A stretch of DNA of 23,608 nt, taken from the IMG/VR virus record IMGVR_UViG_3300032289_000496, positions 1 through 23,608 of that record; one strand, 5' to 3'. The notes below the pieces were generated by a model. That model was not told the origin of the DNA, did no database searches, and saw nothing but the letters and a program-made list of their open reading frames with translations. Within the stretch, counting starts at the first letter, position 1; each line of letters starts with the position of its first letter. The translations under genes and the position numbers were made by a program. This document shows positions 6,112-13,524 of this stretch, in pieces. This stretch comes from a virus.

Positions 6112-8175
6112 TTATTTTCTCTCCTTAATAAATAAATCAGCATTCATTACTTTTGTCCATGCGGAAACAAAGTCATTAACAAACTTTTCTTTAGCGTCAT
6201 CTGATGCATACACTTCTGCAATTGCTCTTAGTTCCGAATTAGATGGAATTATAAGATCTACACGAGGTATATTGATTGCATTTTCTGAATTTGTAAAAGA
6301 AAGAAGTCTAACAAGATATGTATTGCTTAACTCGTTATACTTTAACATTCTCATTCCAGATAATAATAGAACCATTTCTACTGGAGTTAGCCCTAGCAAG
6401 TTAGATTTTTCTACTAGCAGAACTTCTTCTGGCGCAGTAATACTTGGGTCAATGTAGTTGCGGAATGCATCAAACTTTGGCTCAAGAACTGCAAATGATT
6501 CAACATCTGTTTGCTCTTGTGTTGCATCTCCTCTTCCAATTTTTATCATTGGCTCAACATCTATACCGCTATTGCCTGCGGCTGATTGGATACCAATCAT
6601 TCCTCCTAATACAATTAGGTCAGCAAGTGAAATTTTAAACTCATCTTTAATTGGATTTAAAACAGAAATAACCTTATTGATTACATCTTGATCATTTACC
6701 TTCCATGTATTTTGTGGAGCAAGGTTTATACGGGCACCATTAGCACCGCCACGCTTATCTGTCTTTCTAAATGTAGATGCAGATGCCCATGCTGTTGTAG
6801 TTAATTCATTTGGGGATAGCCCAGAAGAAATAATTCTTTCTTTAATAGCGTCTACATCTTTTACTGATAGGCTGCTTCTTGTTTGATTGCCTACTGGATC
6901 CTGCCAAATAAGTTCTTCTGACGGGACTTCCTTACCAAGATATCTTGCAATTGGACCCATATCACGATGAGTTAGCTTGAACCAAGCACGAGCAAACTGA
7001 TCTGAGAAGTAGTCGAAGTCTTCAAGGAATCTACGTGAAATCTTTTCATACTCTGGATCAAACCTCAATGCAAGGTCTGCTGTTGTCATAACTGGGGCAT
7101 GAAACTTGCCTTCAACATGTGCATCTGGTACTAAATTAGATGCAGACTCATCTGTTGGGATCCATTGTGTTGCACCAGCAGGTGATTTTGTTTGCTTCCA
7201 GTCATACTTAAATAATAACTTTAGGTATGAGTTATCCCACTTAGTTGGTGTTGCGGTCCATGCACCTTCAATACCGCTTGTGATTGTGTCTTCTGCATTT
7301 CCCTTACCAAATGAATTCTTCCATCCAAGACCAAGCTCTTCAAGAGGAGCAGCTTCTGGGTTTGGGCCAACGTGTGAAGGATCTCCAGCACCGTGTGCTT
7401 TACCAAATGCGTGTCCTCCTGCAATTAGTGCAACTGTTTCTTCATCATTCATTGCCATACGAGCAAATGTTTCACGAATATCTCTTGCAGAAAGAACTGG
7501 ATCAGGGTTACCGTTAGGTCCTTCAGGGTTTACATATATAAGACCCATTTTCACTGCTGCAAGAGGATTTTCTAACTCACGGTCTCCGCTATAGCGGTTG
7601 TCTGCAAGCCATTCTTTTTCGGCACCCCAGTATGTATCGTCAGACTCCCAAACATCTTCACGACCTCCACCAAAACCAAATGTCTTAAAGCCCATGTTTT
7701 CAAGTGCAACATTGCCTGCAAGTATCATTAGGTCAGCCCATGAAATCTTCTTGCCGTACTTTTGCTTAATTGGCCATAACAAACGACGTGCTTTATCTAG
7801 GTTGCCGTTATCTGGCCAAGAATTTTGTGGAGCAAATCTATGTAGCCCTTCTCCAGCACCGCCACGACCATCAGTAGTTCTGTATGTTCCTGCAGAATGC
7901 CATGCCATACGAATAAAGAATGGTCCATAATTACCGTAATCTGCTGGCCACCACTCTTGTGAATCTGTTAAAAGATTATTAATATCATTTTTAAGAGCAT
8001 CAAGATCTAGACTCTTGAACTCTTCAGCGTAATTAAAATCATCTCCCATAGGATTAGATTTCTCTGAATGCTTTCTAAGTCCTGATAGGTCTAGCTGATT
8101 AGGCCACCAGTCTGCATTCTTTGTTGCATTTGCATTAGTTAAATGCCCAGTTACTGGACACTTTGCTTCGCTCAT
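6112..8175 (-). CDS. katG: Catalase-peroxidase KatG
   Basis: 687 residues, complete bifunctional heme catalase-peroxidase that destroys H2O2. I start at [10 protein letters not shown] because AAGGAG lies 8 bases upstream; a longer reading frame runs back through tRNA-Arg and is not real. Key residues keep exactly the spacing of mycobacterial KatG: distal R89, W92, H93 ([11 protein letters not shown]); the Trp-Tyr-Met cross-link W92-Y214-M240; proximal H255 ([11 protein letters not shown]) and W306; mobile Arg R404 (THRDMGP). The C-terminal duplicated domain is present. No signal peptide, so cytoplasmic. It lies between tRNA-Arg and a small membrane protein gene, downstream of the strong promoter at 8670-8699. 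Reading frame and motifs are intact, so it should be active. KatG is normally a chromosomal gene; here it looks like an auxiliary gene of the phage. Confidence 0.98.
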   Translation of the reverse strand: MSEAKCPVTGHLTNANATKNADWWPNQLDLSGLRKHSEKSNPMGDDFNYAEEFKSLDLDALKNDINNLLTDSQEWWPADYGNYGPFFIRMAWHSAGTYRTTDGRGGAGEGLHRFAPQNSWPDNGNLDKARRLLWPIKQKYGKKISWADLMILAGNVALENMGFKTFGFGGGREDVWESDDTYWGAEKEWLADNRYSGDRELENPLAAVKMGLIYVNPEGPNGNPDPVLSARDIRETFARMAMNDEETVALIAGGHAFGKAHGAGDPSHVGPNPEAAPLEELGLGWKNSFGKGNAEDTITSGIEGAWTATPTKWDNSYLKLLFKYDWKQTKSPAGATQWIPTDESASNLVPDAHVEGKFHAPVMTTADLALRFDPEYEKISRRFLEDFDYFSDQFARAWFKLTHRDMGPIARYLGKEVPSEELIWQDPVGNQTRSSLSVKDVDAIKERIISSGLSPNELTTTAWASASTFRKTDKRGGANGARINLAPQNTWKVNDQDVINKVISVLNPIKDEFKISLADLIVLGGMIGIQSAAGNSGIDVEPMIKIGRGDATQEQTDVESFAVLEPKFDAFRNYIDPSITAPEEVLLVEKSNLLGLTPVEMVLLLSGMRMLKYNELSNTYLVRLLSFTNSENAINIPRVDLIIPSNSELRAIAEVYASDDAKEKFVNDFVSAWTKVMNADLFIKERK

Positions 8176-8196
8176 TTTTTTTCTCCTTATATAAGT

Positions 8197-8209
8197 GATA
8201 CTTCGTATC
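8197..8209 (-). other. Small inverted repeat after tRNA-Arg
   Basis: GATAC, a 3-base loop, GTATC, one base from the tRNA 3' end. It could mark the 3' trailer for tRNA processing. The stem is only 5 bp, so this is tentative. Confidence 0.3.
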
Positions 8210-8210
8210 G

Positions 8211-8282
8211 TACCCCTGGCTGGAATCGAACCAGCGACCAACAGATTAGAAGTCTGTTGCTCTTCCTCTGAGCTACAGAGGT
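8211..8282 (-). tRNA. tRNA-Arg (anticodon UCU)
   Basis: 72 bases. Acceptor ACCTCTG pairs with CAGGGGT (one G-U pair), anticodon stem ACAGA/TCTGT, loop CTTCTAA with anticodon TCT, T-arm GCTGG TTCGATT CCAGC, discriminator A, no CCA. It reads AGA, frequent in these genes and usually rare in GC-richer hosts. Its 5' end is 3 bases from the stop of the preceding small gene. Confidence 0.95.
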
Positions 8283-8285
8283 GTA

Positions 8286-8585
8286 CTATTCTTCTTCTTT
8301 ATTCATTTCTACAAGCCCTAATTCTTTTGCCATCTCTTCTCCTTCTGGGCTTAGAGAGAAAGTTGCTTCTAAATTTTCATCATAAGATACATCTAAAAAT
8401 CCACTTTCAAAAAGTTTTAGCATTGCGTCATCAATATATTCTGTATGGGCTTTCCATAATTCTGGAGCAACATCTTTGGCTTTTTCTGTTATAAGAAAAA
8501 TAAACTCTCCATCTTCATCAATGCCTTCAACTGAAACAGCACCGATTTCTATGTAGTACTCTATATCTTTCACATATTCTCCCAT
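8286..8585 (-). CDS. Small acidic protein, possible winged-helix fold
   Basis: About 95-101 residues depending on start. The ATG codons at 8589-8591 and 8583-8585 lie at or within the tRNA-CAT 3' end and have no ribosome site. A GTG at 8571-8573 has GGGAG five bases upstream ([11 protein letters not shown]) and may be the true start. The product is acidic. The region [19 protein letters not shown], followed by [12 protein letters not shown] and SLSPEGEE, looks like a helix-helix-strand arrangement typical of small wHTH proteins. No catalytic motif is seen. It lies between two tRNA genes and shares their promoter. Function unknown. Confidence 0.75.
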   Translation of the reverse strand: MGEYVKDIEYYIEIGAVSVEGIDEDGEFIFLITEKAKDVAPELWKAHTEYIDDAMLKLFESGFLDVSYDENLEATFSLSPEGEEMAKELGLVEMNKEEE

Positions 8586-8586
8586 G

Positions 8587-8660
8587 TGCAACAGGTAGGA
8601 CTCGAACCTACGATTACCGAATTATGAGTTCGGGGCTTTAACCAACTAAGCTACTGTTAC
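8587..8660 (-). tRNA. tRNA with anticodon CAU (Met, or Ile2)
   Basis: 74 bases. Acceptor GTAACAG/CTGTTGC (one G-U), D-arm GCTT...AAGC, anticodon stem CCGAA/TTCGG, loop CTCATAA with CAT, T-arm GTAGG TTCGAGT CCTAC, discriminator A, no CCA. The first acceptor pair is G-C and the stem lacks initiator features, so it is either elongator Met or an Ile tRNA whose C34 is changed to lysidine by TilS to read AUA. AUA is common in this window, so Ile2 is plausible. Confidence 0.92.
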
Positions 8661-8669
8661 CTAGTTGTA

Positions 8670-8699
8670 ATTATAGTATAATCTTATCGTTATTGTCAA
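8670..8699 (-). promoter_or_regulatory. Consensus sigma70 promoter for the tRNA-katG operon
   Basis: Minus strand: perfect TTGACA at 8694-8699, 18-base spacer, perfect TATAAT at 8670-8675, with the tRNA-CAT 5' end 9 bases downstream of the -10. It overlaps the last codons of the preceding small gene. It is the best promoter in the window and should be read by the host's housekeeping polymerase. Confidence 0.85.
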
Positions 8700-8919
8700 T
8701 GCTTTTTTCAACTATCTGCTGTACATACTCTGAAAAATGTTTTCTTATTTTTCCAGGAGGCCTTGATCCAATAGAGTTCCAAACTCTAGTGTATTCCATT
8801 ATATTGGCAAATGTAGTTGGGCATACAACTATCCCATTAAACTCTCTCAATACAGTTGGAAGAGGAACATGCTTGCCACAGCACTTGCACTCTTTAGCTT
8901 TATCTTGATATTCACTCAT
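8671..8919 (-). CDS. Small Cys-rich protein after the terminase
   Basis: 82 residues. An N-terminal CKCCGKHVPLP (C11, C13, C14, H17) and a VVCPTT (C33) could form one zinc site; the rest is helical with basic patches (GSRPPGKIRKHF). It overlaps the terminase stop by ATGA, so it is translated with terminase. It is not an HNH endonuclease, since the HNH motif is absent. It could bind nucleic acid or assist packaging. Family not recognised. The promoter at 8670-8699 is embedded in its 3' end. Confidence 0.75.
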   Translation of the reverse strand: MSEYQDKAKECKCCGKHVPLPTVLREFNGIVVCPTTFANIMEYTRVWNSIGSRPPGKIRKHFSEYVQQIVEKSIDNNDKIIL

Positions 8920-10715
8920 ATTATTTGCATCCTGTCCATTGCTTCTCTTAAATCCTGTGGCATTCTTGGTGCCCTGATCATATTAGTTGATGTTACATCT
9001 GGGTTATCTCTACTAAAATCATCATGTATTGACATTGACTCATATGTATGAATGTTTATTTCATTATTCATATCTGGCCTTGTCCTACTAATTGAATTAA
9101 ATATAGACCCACAGACTGCATCCGCCAAGTCTTTAGAACCTTTTCTTGGGTGATCAACTTTATCACGCATAATTTTTAACTGCAACAATTCATCAATTAG
9201 AAGCGGTATATATGGACCATTAAGTCTTTCTTCTAAAACAACCATAGCCATATCGTCATAGTGCTTCTTAGCCACTGACAAAATTTCAGTATTGATTCCG
9301 TATTGCTTTAACTGCTGCATCATATCGTGAGAGTTCCAGCGGTCAAATGTACACACTCCTATATTAAACCCACGAGTTTTAAGTGCAAGTATATAGTCTC
9401 TAACCTCAGTAAAATCAACAGACTTATCAGGTGTAGGTGTCCAGTATCTAACTGCATCTACACTAACAATTGGTGCTGGCTGAGAGTACTCGTTTGTAAC
9501 TCTAACATTAACCCATCTTTCAACATGTGCTAGGGAGACTGCACAATGGTCGTGCTTTTGTGCAAGGTCAACGTGTATAAAGTATCTTGTATCTTCTTTT
9601 GGCTTAAACCATTCTTCTAATCTACCAAAGCTGTCTACGGCAAGAGCAGTATTATTAAATGCCTTCTCTACCTTTTCACGTGACTTAAAAAAAGCATCTA
9701 CCATCTCTGGTGGCATGCAAGCAAATCTACCAAGAGCATCCATTGAATTCTTGTAGAAGTCTACTTTAAAATCTTCAATCTTTTTAGTTGGGTTGACTTC
9801 CCATGTTGGCCTTTTTAAAGCATATGTTTTAGGATACAGATAAGATATGATATGATCTTCTTCCCAATCGATAGTTATCTCATTGCCATCAGTTCCGTCT
9901 GGAAGATCATCGTCCATCTTAAGAGTCTTTGTTCTAATAATAGTTTCTTTTTCTCCAATAACAGAATCATAGAATTTTTGTATTGGATCATTTTTAAAAC
10001 GAGGAAATGAAAGTAAAATTACTTTTCCGTAGTCTGGGAAACGGGACATCACAGATGCACGGTACATGTCATATATAGCATCAGCTGTCTTAGCCTGGTC
10101 ATGTCCTGTTGTATTTTCCATAGCAAAGCCAGAGATCTCATCAAGGATAACAGTTATAACGTTGTATCCTTCCCATGCTTCTCTTTGAGAGTGGCCTGAG
10201 TATACATTTACATTCTTATCAAACTTAATCTCTGAGGCCTTGGGCTCATACTTTCCAGCAAACCATGGCGACAATTCAATTCTTGTTTTAAATCCTTTAA
10301 AGAAAACATTGTTTGCTTGCTGTGCGTTAATAGCAATATTAAGGATATCAATTGTGTCACCTGGTGGCTTACCATAATATGTTGCTGGATCTTTTAAACA
10401 TAACAATAAATACACTTGATATGCTACTGATATGGTAGCTGTGTAGTCCTTACCAGAACCCTTACCTAGCTGGGCAATTACTTCATTGCATGTCTGCTTA
10501 AATCTCAGCTTACCGTCTTCTTCTCCAAAAAGTTTTATTAGTGTAGACTCTTTGTATATTTGAGATGACTTTTCAATTAAAGTATACTGTAATTCGGATA
10601 ATGGTGGCAGGGCTAAATAGTTTGGGTCAGTAACAAATGTTTGTAGGTCTACTGGACGCTCTTCAAATTCTTCTCCGTCAAGTATGTCAATTAAATCTGA
10701 AAAATCAAATGACAT
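8916..10715 (-). CDS. terL: Terminase large subunit
   Basis: 599 residues, the packaging motor that pumps DNA into the prohead and cuts it. The ATPase part shows a P-loop GKGSGKD at 84-90, Walker B VITVILDE at 186-193 and the coupling motif VILLSFPR near 232-239. The nuclease part shows HVDLAQ with D383, TFDRWNS with D458 and ADAV with D532, the acidic triad of the RNase H-like fold. All essential residues are present. Its start overlaps the end of the small-subunit gene by 11 bases. It is transcribed with that gene from the promoter at 11248-11276. Confidence 0.96.
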   Translation of the reverse strand: MSFDFSDLIDILDGEEFEERPVDLQTFVTDPNYLALPPLSELQYTLIEKSSQIYKESTLIKLFGEEDGKLRFKQTCNEVIAQLGKGSGKDYTATISVAYQVYLLLCLKDPATYYGKPPGDTIDILNIAINAQQANNVFFKGFKTRIELSPWFAGKYEPKASEIKFDKNVNVYSGHSQREAWEGYNVITVILDEISGFAMENTTGHDQAKTADAIYDMYRASVMSRFPDYGKVILLSFPRFKNDPIQKFYDSVIGEKETIIRTKTLKMDDDLPDGTDGNEITIDWEEDHIISYLYPKTYALKRPTWEVNPTKKIEDFKVDFYKNSMDALGRFACMPPEMVDAFFKSREKVEKAFNNTALAVDSFGRLEEWFKPKEDTRYFIHVDLAQKHDHCAVSLAHVERWVNVRVTNEYSQPAPIVSVDAVRYWTPTPDKSVDFTEVRDYILALKTRGFNIGVCTFDRWNSHDMMQQLKQYGINTEILSVAKKHYDDMAMVVLEERLNGPYIPLLIDELLQLKIMRDKVDHPRKGSKDLADAVCGSIFNSISRTRPDMNNEINIHTYESMSIHDDFSRDNPDVTSTNMIRAPRMPQDLREAMDRMQII

Positions 10716-11241
10716 CTGCGTCCTGAATTACTATTGCCTCCACTACACCAGTAATCTGGGATAGTCTTTTTGCAACATCCATTTTACATTTAGGACAAGA
10801 TGCGGTTGTTTCTTTTAATATACCAACCAATATTTCTTGCTTGCGTTCTGTCTCTGCAATTTGTGAAGCTATCTGCGTGTTCTCTAGAACTCCAACAGAT
10901 TGAAGCATTGCTATTCTTTTAGTCTCTATGTCTGCAATTAGCTTTAGGGCTCCCGCTTTAACACTAAGCTGCCCGCTTTGATCTGCGTCTTCTACAGTCT
11001 TCCAGGCCTCTTTGATAAGCATTGCGTAGTGCTGGTCAGCGCCAGAGATGGCTTCTCTTGCACGGTCTCTTATGTTAGAATCATTATGTACAACAGACTT
11101 CCACTCTTCAATAAACTCTAAAACTTCTTTTCTTGAGAAGCCTGTAGCGGTTGCTATCTGTGTGGCTGAGTTGCCTTTGAGGAGTTCCTCAACGACTTTA
11201 TTCATTCGGTCAAAATGTACTGCTGGCTCTATTTCGCTCAT
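10705..11241 (-). CDS. terS: Terminase small subunit-like DNA-binding protein
   Basis: 178 residues. A helix-turn-helix at about 20-50 (NSATQIATATGFSRKEVLEFIEEW) is followed by a long helical part, then a CPKC knuckle near residue 153. Small terminase subunits bind the packaging site through such an HTH and form rings with the motor. Position directly upstream of the large subunit, with 11-base overlap, supports the call. There is no ribosome site before the ATG. Instead TATAAT lies 6 bases upstream, so the transcript may begin at the start codon itself. The Cys pair at the end is unusual for the family. Confidence 0.8.
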   Translation of the reverse strand: MSEIEPAVHFDRMNKVVEELLKGNSATQIATATGFSRKEVLEFIEEWKSVVHNDSNIRDRAREAISGADQHYAMLIKEAWKTVEDADQSGQLSVKAGALKLIADIETKRIAMLQSVGVLENTQIASQIAETERKQEILVGILKETTASCPKCKMDVAKRLSQITGVVEAIVIQDADVI

Positions 11242-11247
11242 ACTAAT

Positions 11248-11276
11248 ATTATACTTCTAGTCGACTGAAATAGCAA
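11248..11276 (-). promoter_or_regulatory. Promoter placed for a leaderless terS transcript
   Basis: Minus strand TTGCTA at 11271-11276, 17-base spacer, TATAAT at 11248-11253, then six bases and ATG. Transcription usually starts about 7 bases after the -10, here on the A of the start codon. No Shine-Dalgarno is present. This is the layout of leaderless genes common in Actinobacteria and Deinococcus. Confidence 0.7.
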
Positions 11277-11601
11277 CCTGGGACATGGCAATACGTAGTA
11301 ATATTAAATACCCAATTAGATCATCAATATCGTTGTCGCCAGCATACCCTTGTGAGTTATTAATTCTATTTAGTTTGTCATCAATACGAACCTTTAATTG
11401 CTCTACTGAGTCTGACTGTGCGAATAGCCTCATTGGATTTAAAGCAGAGTCTCCGTATGATACATTCTTTTTAATTAACATCTCAGCAATATCAAGACAT
11501 TCATTCATGATCTTGTTTCCTGACGGTGCGTCTGTAGCTAATAACTGTAGGTCTGTTACCCACATTTGAAATCCTTTTTCTCTTTCTGGGTATCCCGCCA
11601 T
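11257..11601 (-). CDS. Phage protein with YG...RxDDKLxR...DLIGY pattern (DUF1599/DUF6378-like)
   Basis: 114 residues from the ATG at 11599-11601, which has AGGAG 8 bases upstream; a longer reading to 11631 lacks one. Motifs: LIKKNVSYGDSALNPMRLF near residue 43-61, KVRIDDKLNRI near 69-79 and DIDDLIGYLILLRIA near 90-104. This pattern is seen in small all-alpha phage proteins related to DUF1599/DUF6378, some of which are linked by comparative genomics to nucleotide modification or MazG-like pyrophosphatase folds. It follows a methyltransferase gene, so a part in nucleotide chemistry is plausible. The family assignment is from memory of the pattern, not a search. Confidence 0.6.
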   Translation of the reverse strand: MAGYPEREKGFQMWVTDLQLLATDAPSGNKIMNECLDIAEMLIKKNVSYGDSALNPMRLFAQSDSVEQLKVRIDDKLNRINNSQGYAGDNDIDDLIGYLILLRIAMSQVAISVD

Positions 11602-11602
11602 T

Positions 11603-12124
11603 TTATTTCTCCTCATAAAACTTTGCCACAAACACTCCAGTTTGTGGAAACTCTACATGCTCTACTATATTTTTAAATTTTTTCAATACCTTTTCTGTAT
11701 TCCAATCCTCTTCAACGTGAACCTCATAAGGGTTACCATTAATTGCATCTTGATGATAATGGATAATCGGTATAGATATAATTGCATATTTGGCCTGAGA
11801 CGCAACAAGGTCCCAAACTTTTAACGCCTCTTCCTCTGTCATATGCTCTAAAACGTCACCCAGTATGACTAGGTCATACCTAAAGTTAGAAATTTCCCTT
11901 AAATCAATATTGTGTAAAGAGTTATATCTATTAGCTAGATTAAACTGCTCTATGTATGGCATCCAAACTTCAACTGCATCTACAATTACATTGTCTCCAA
12001 TTTCTTTTCTAATTAAATCTAAATATATACCAGCTCCAGCACCGCAATCTAATACAGTTGTGGGGTTTAATTCTTTAATTTTTGATATTGTCCATGGTTT
12101 ATTTGTTGGATCAGAGTGCCCCAT
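11603..12124 (-). CDS. Class I SAM-dependent methyltransferase
   Basis: 173 residues, Rossmann methyltransferase: motif I VLDCGAGAGIY at 24-34, acidic E52 at the end of strand 2 (DAVEVW), and YDLVILGDVLEHM at 83-95, the usual small-molecule methyltransferase signature. It ends with the beta-hairpin typical of the fold (FPQTGVFVAKFYEEK). No DPPY or Cys-based DNA methylase motif is present, so it is not a classical DNA adenine or cytosine methylase. Overlaps the glycosyltransferase by 14 bases and forms part of the 13524-11257 group. The target may be a sugar or a small metabolite. Confidence 0.85.
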   Translation of the reverse strand: MGHSDPTNKPWTISKIKELNPTTVLDCGAGAGIYLDLIRKEIGDNVIVDAVEVWMPYIEQFNLANRYNSLHNIDLREISNFRYDLVILGDVLEHMTEEEALKVWDLVASQAKYAIISIPIIHYHQDAINGNPYEVHVEEDWNTEKVLKKFKNIVEHVEFPQTGVFVAKFYEEK

Positions 12125-12791
12125 TTATTTTTATCCTCTCGTCTATTTGTTGAAATGTTGAAGATGTGTGATAAAGCTCACATCCACGCCTAGCAGTAGG
12201 GCTTAATGAATATGATTTAAATTTTTCTGGCTGCCTGAAAACGTACCAATCTATGGGCATGCTTATTCCATTTTTAGATATGTCGTCTATTATTTTTATA
12301 GCTCCTGGCTTATTTATTAACCAGCAAAGCATGGACCAGTCTTGATATGCCAAAACTATTTCATCTTGACTACCTGTATTAATGTATCTATGAAACTGGT
12401 CTGGGTGAATAAAGTAGCTAAAGACGTCCCAATCTTCTGGAATAACTTTTAAGTACTCAGATAGCAATTCATAGAAATTATTATTTATTTCAATGTCATC
12501 TTCCATTAGCATAAGCACATCATAGTCTGAATTAATAAATTCATTGAGAGCAACCACATTGCTAGCCCAGACTCCAACCTCTCCAAATTTAAACTGGAAC
12601 TGTGGCTTCAGGTCAAATACATTATTTACAAAATTATCATACAGATCTTGACTATTAATTAATACTGGTTCTGTTTTAATTCTATCAATAACACCGTCTA
12701 AAGTAGAAATAACTTGATCACTTAATTTTTTTCTAATTTCAGAGGATTCACCTAGGTTTTCTATATGAAAAATATTATAGCATATTCTCAT
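12111..12791 (-). CDS. GT25-like glycosyltransferase
   Basis: 226 residues. FGEVGVWASNVVALNEF at 69-85 and VLMLMEDDIEI at 92-102 reproduce the GExG...S and EDD signature of family 25 (LPS/collagen-type) glycosyltransferases. The EDD at 97-99 is the metal-binding acidic triad of a GT-A fold. Later WSMLCWLINKPGA and PIDWYVF also fit. It would transfer a hexose from a nucleotide sugar to a sugar, protein or modified base. No signal peptide or membrane segment, so cytoplasmic. It shares ATGA with the small HTH gene and overlaps the methyltransferase by 14 bases. Acceptor unknown. Confidence 0.75.
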   Translation of the reverse strand: MRICYNIFHIENLGESSEIRKKLSDQVISTLDGVIDRIKTEPVLINSQDLYDNFVNNVFDLKPQFQFKFGEVGVWASNVVALNEFINSDYDVLMLMEDDIEINNNFYELLSEYLKVIPEDWDVFSYFIHPDQFHRYINTGSQDEIVLAYQDWSMLCWLINKPGAIKIIDDISKNGISMPIDWYVFRQPEKFKSYSLSPTARRGCELYHTSSTFQQIDERIKINGAL

Positions 12792-12946
12792 CTTTTTTTA
12801 ATCAATCCAAACTGTTCTACATATCTCTGTATAGTCATAGCAGAGACGTTACACTCTTTTGCAATTTCAATAATTGTTTTTCTTTGTACTATGTATCGTC
12901 TGTACAACCAGTCTTTGCTTTGATAAAGCTTTACAGATGATCCCAT
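12788..12946 (-). CDS. Small homeodomain-like HTH protein
   Basis: 52 residues if started at MGSSVKLYQS (ATG at 12944-12946). YQSKDWLYRRYIVQRKTIIE followed by IAKECNVSAMTIQRYVEQFG is a clear helix-turn-helix of the homeodomain-like/resolvase type. A longer start at 13087 would overlap the FkbM gene by 157 bases and has a composition unlike a real protein, so I reject it. The true start overlaps the FkbM gene end by 16 bases. Possible roles are a small regulator or a DNA-targeting helper of the neighbouring enzymes. Confidence 0.7.
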   Translation of the reverse strand: MGSSVKLYQSKDWLYRRYIVQRKTIIEIAKECNVSAMTIQRYVEQFGLIKKR

Positions 12947-13524
12947 TTGAAATGCTTTCTGTAGTTTGGCAAACTTATCTCGTTTGGATCTACCCACCAG
13001 TCTTCTGACTCTGTTCTTACAACAAGGGAGTATCCAAGCGAATCTAGTATCTCTCTTTGAGCATCTCTCATAGCAATGTTTTTCCAATACATATTTGCAT
13101 CATGCTCAAATGTTATGACAGTAAATCTATACTTATTTAAAGGCACTGCTATTAGTCCATGAAGTGTTAGATAATGGTTTCCTACTGGCCTGCCGTTCAT
13201 ATCATATCCTGAATCAATGTCTACCTGAAGGTAGTCTATCTGATTTGGGAAATTGTTTTCTTCAAAATATTTAATGTAATCAAACTGAGTTGCATCTCCC
13301 AGTATGCAAGGGTTCTTTCTATTTTCAGAAAACTCTTTATGGAACTCAGGAACTATTTCAAAAGATACTCCGTTCCAATCGAATTCATTTTCTAAATTAT
13401 ATGTGTTGCTTCCGTTCTTAGAATGAAAAGCACCTAACTCTACATAATATCCATTCTTTTTATTGCCAAGCAGATCTAATACAAAATCCTCTTGGTTGCT
13501 TTTATCGTTGTAGTCTGGGCTCAT
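12931..13524 (-). CDS. FkbM-family methyltransferase
   Basis: 197 residues. NGYYVELGAFHSKNGSNTY at 24-42 is the SAM-binding loop of FkbM-type O-methyltransferases; VSFEIVPEFHKEF at 53-65 carries the acidic residue that holds the ribose, and IDYLQVDIDSG at 96-106 is the typical third strand. FkbM enzymes methylate hydroxyls of sugars or polyketides, and many phages carry them beside glycosyltransferases. It shares ATGA with the RuvC-like gene upstream. The target sugar is unknown. Confidence 0.8.
   Translation of the reverse strand: MSPDYNDKSNQEDFVLDLLGNKKNGYYVELGAFHSKNGSNTYNLENEFDWNGVSFEIVPEFHKEFSENRKNPCILGDATQFDYIKYFEENNFPNQIDYLQVDIDSGYDMNGRPVGNHYLTLHGLIAVPLNKYRFTVITFEHDANMYWKNIAMRDAQREILDSLGYSLVVRTESEDWWVDPNEISLPNYRKHFKWDHL

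Noticed and set aside
7106-7594. 162-residue plus-strand ORF
   Set aside because: Lies wholly antisense to katG, whose motifs are intact; no promoter or ribosome site seen.
8176-8241. Upstream 22-residue extension of KatG beginning [11 protein letters not shown]
   Set aside because: It is a translation through tRNA-Arg. The SD-backed ATG at 8173-8175 gives the standard KatG N-terminus.
8195-8494. Plus-strand ORF with [13 protein letters not shown]
   Set aside because: Antisense of tRNA-Arg and the small acidic gene; a well-known false ORF type.
11603-12124. DNA methyltransferase of a restriction system
   Set aside because: No DPPY-type or cytosine methylase motifs and no partner endonuclease; small-molecule methyltransferase motifs instead.
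12947-13087. Long N-terminal extension of the HTH protein (MEKHCYERCSK...)
   Set aside because: Overlaps the FkbM frame, has Cys/Arg-rich composition typical of a shadow frame, and no ribosome site.
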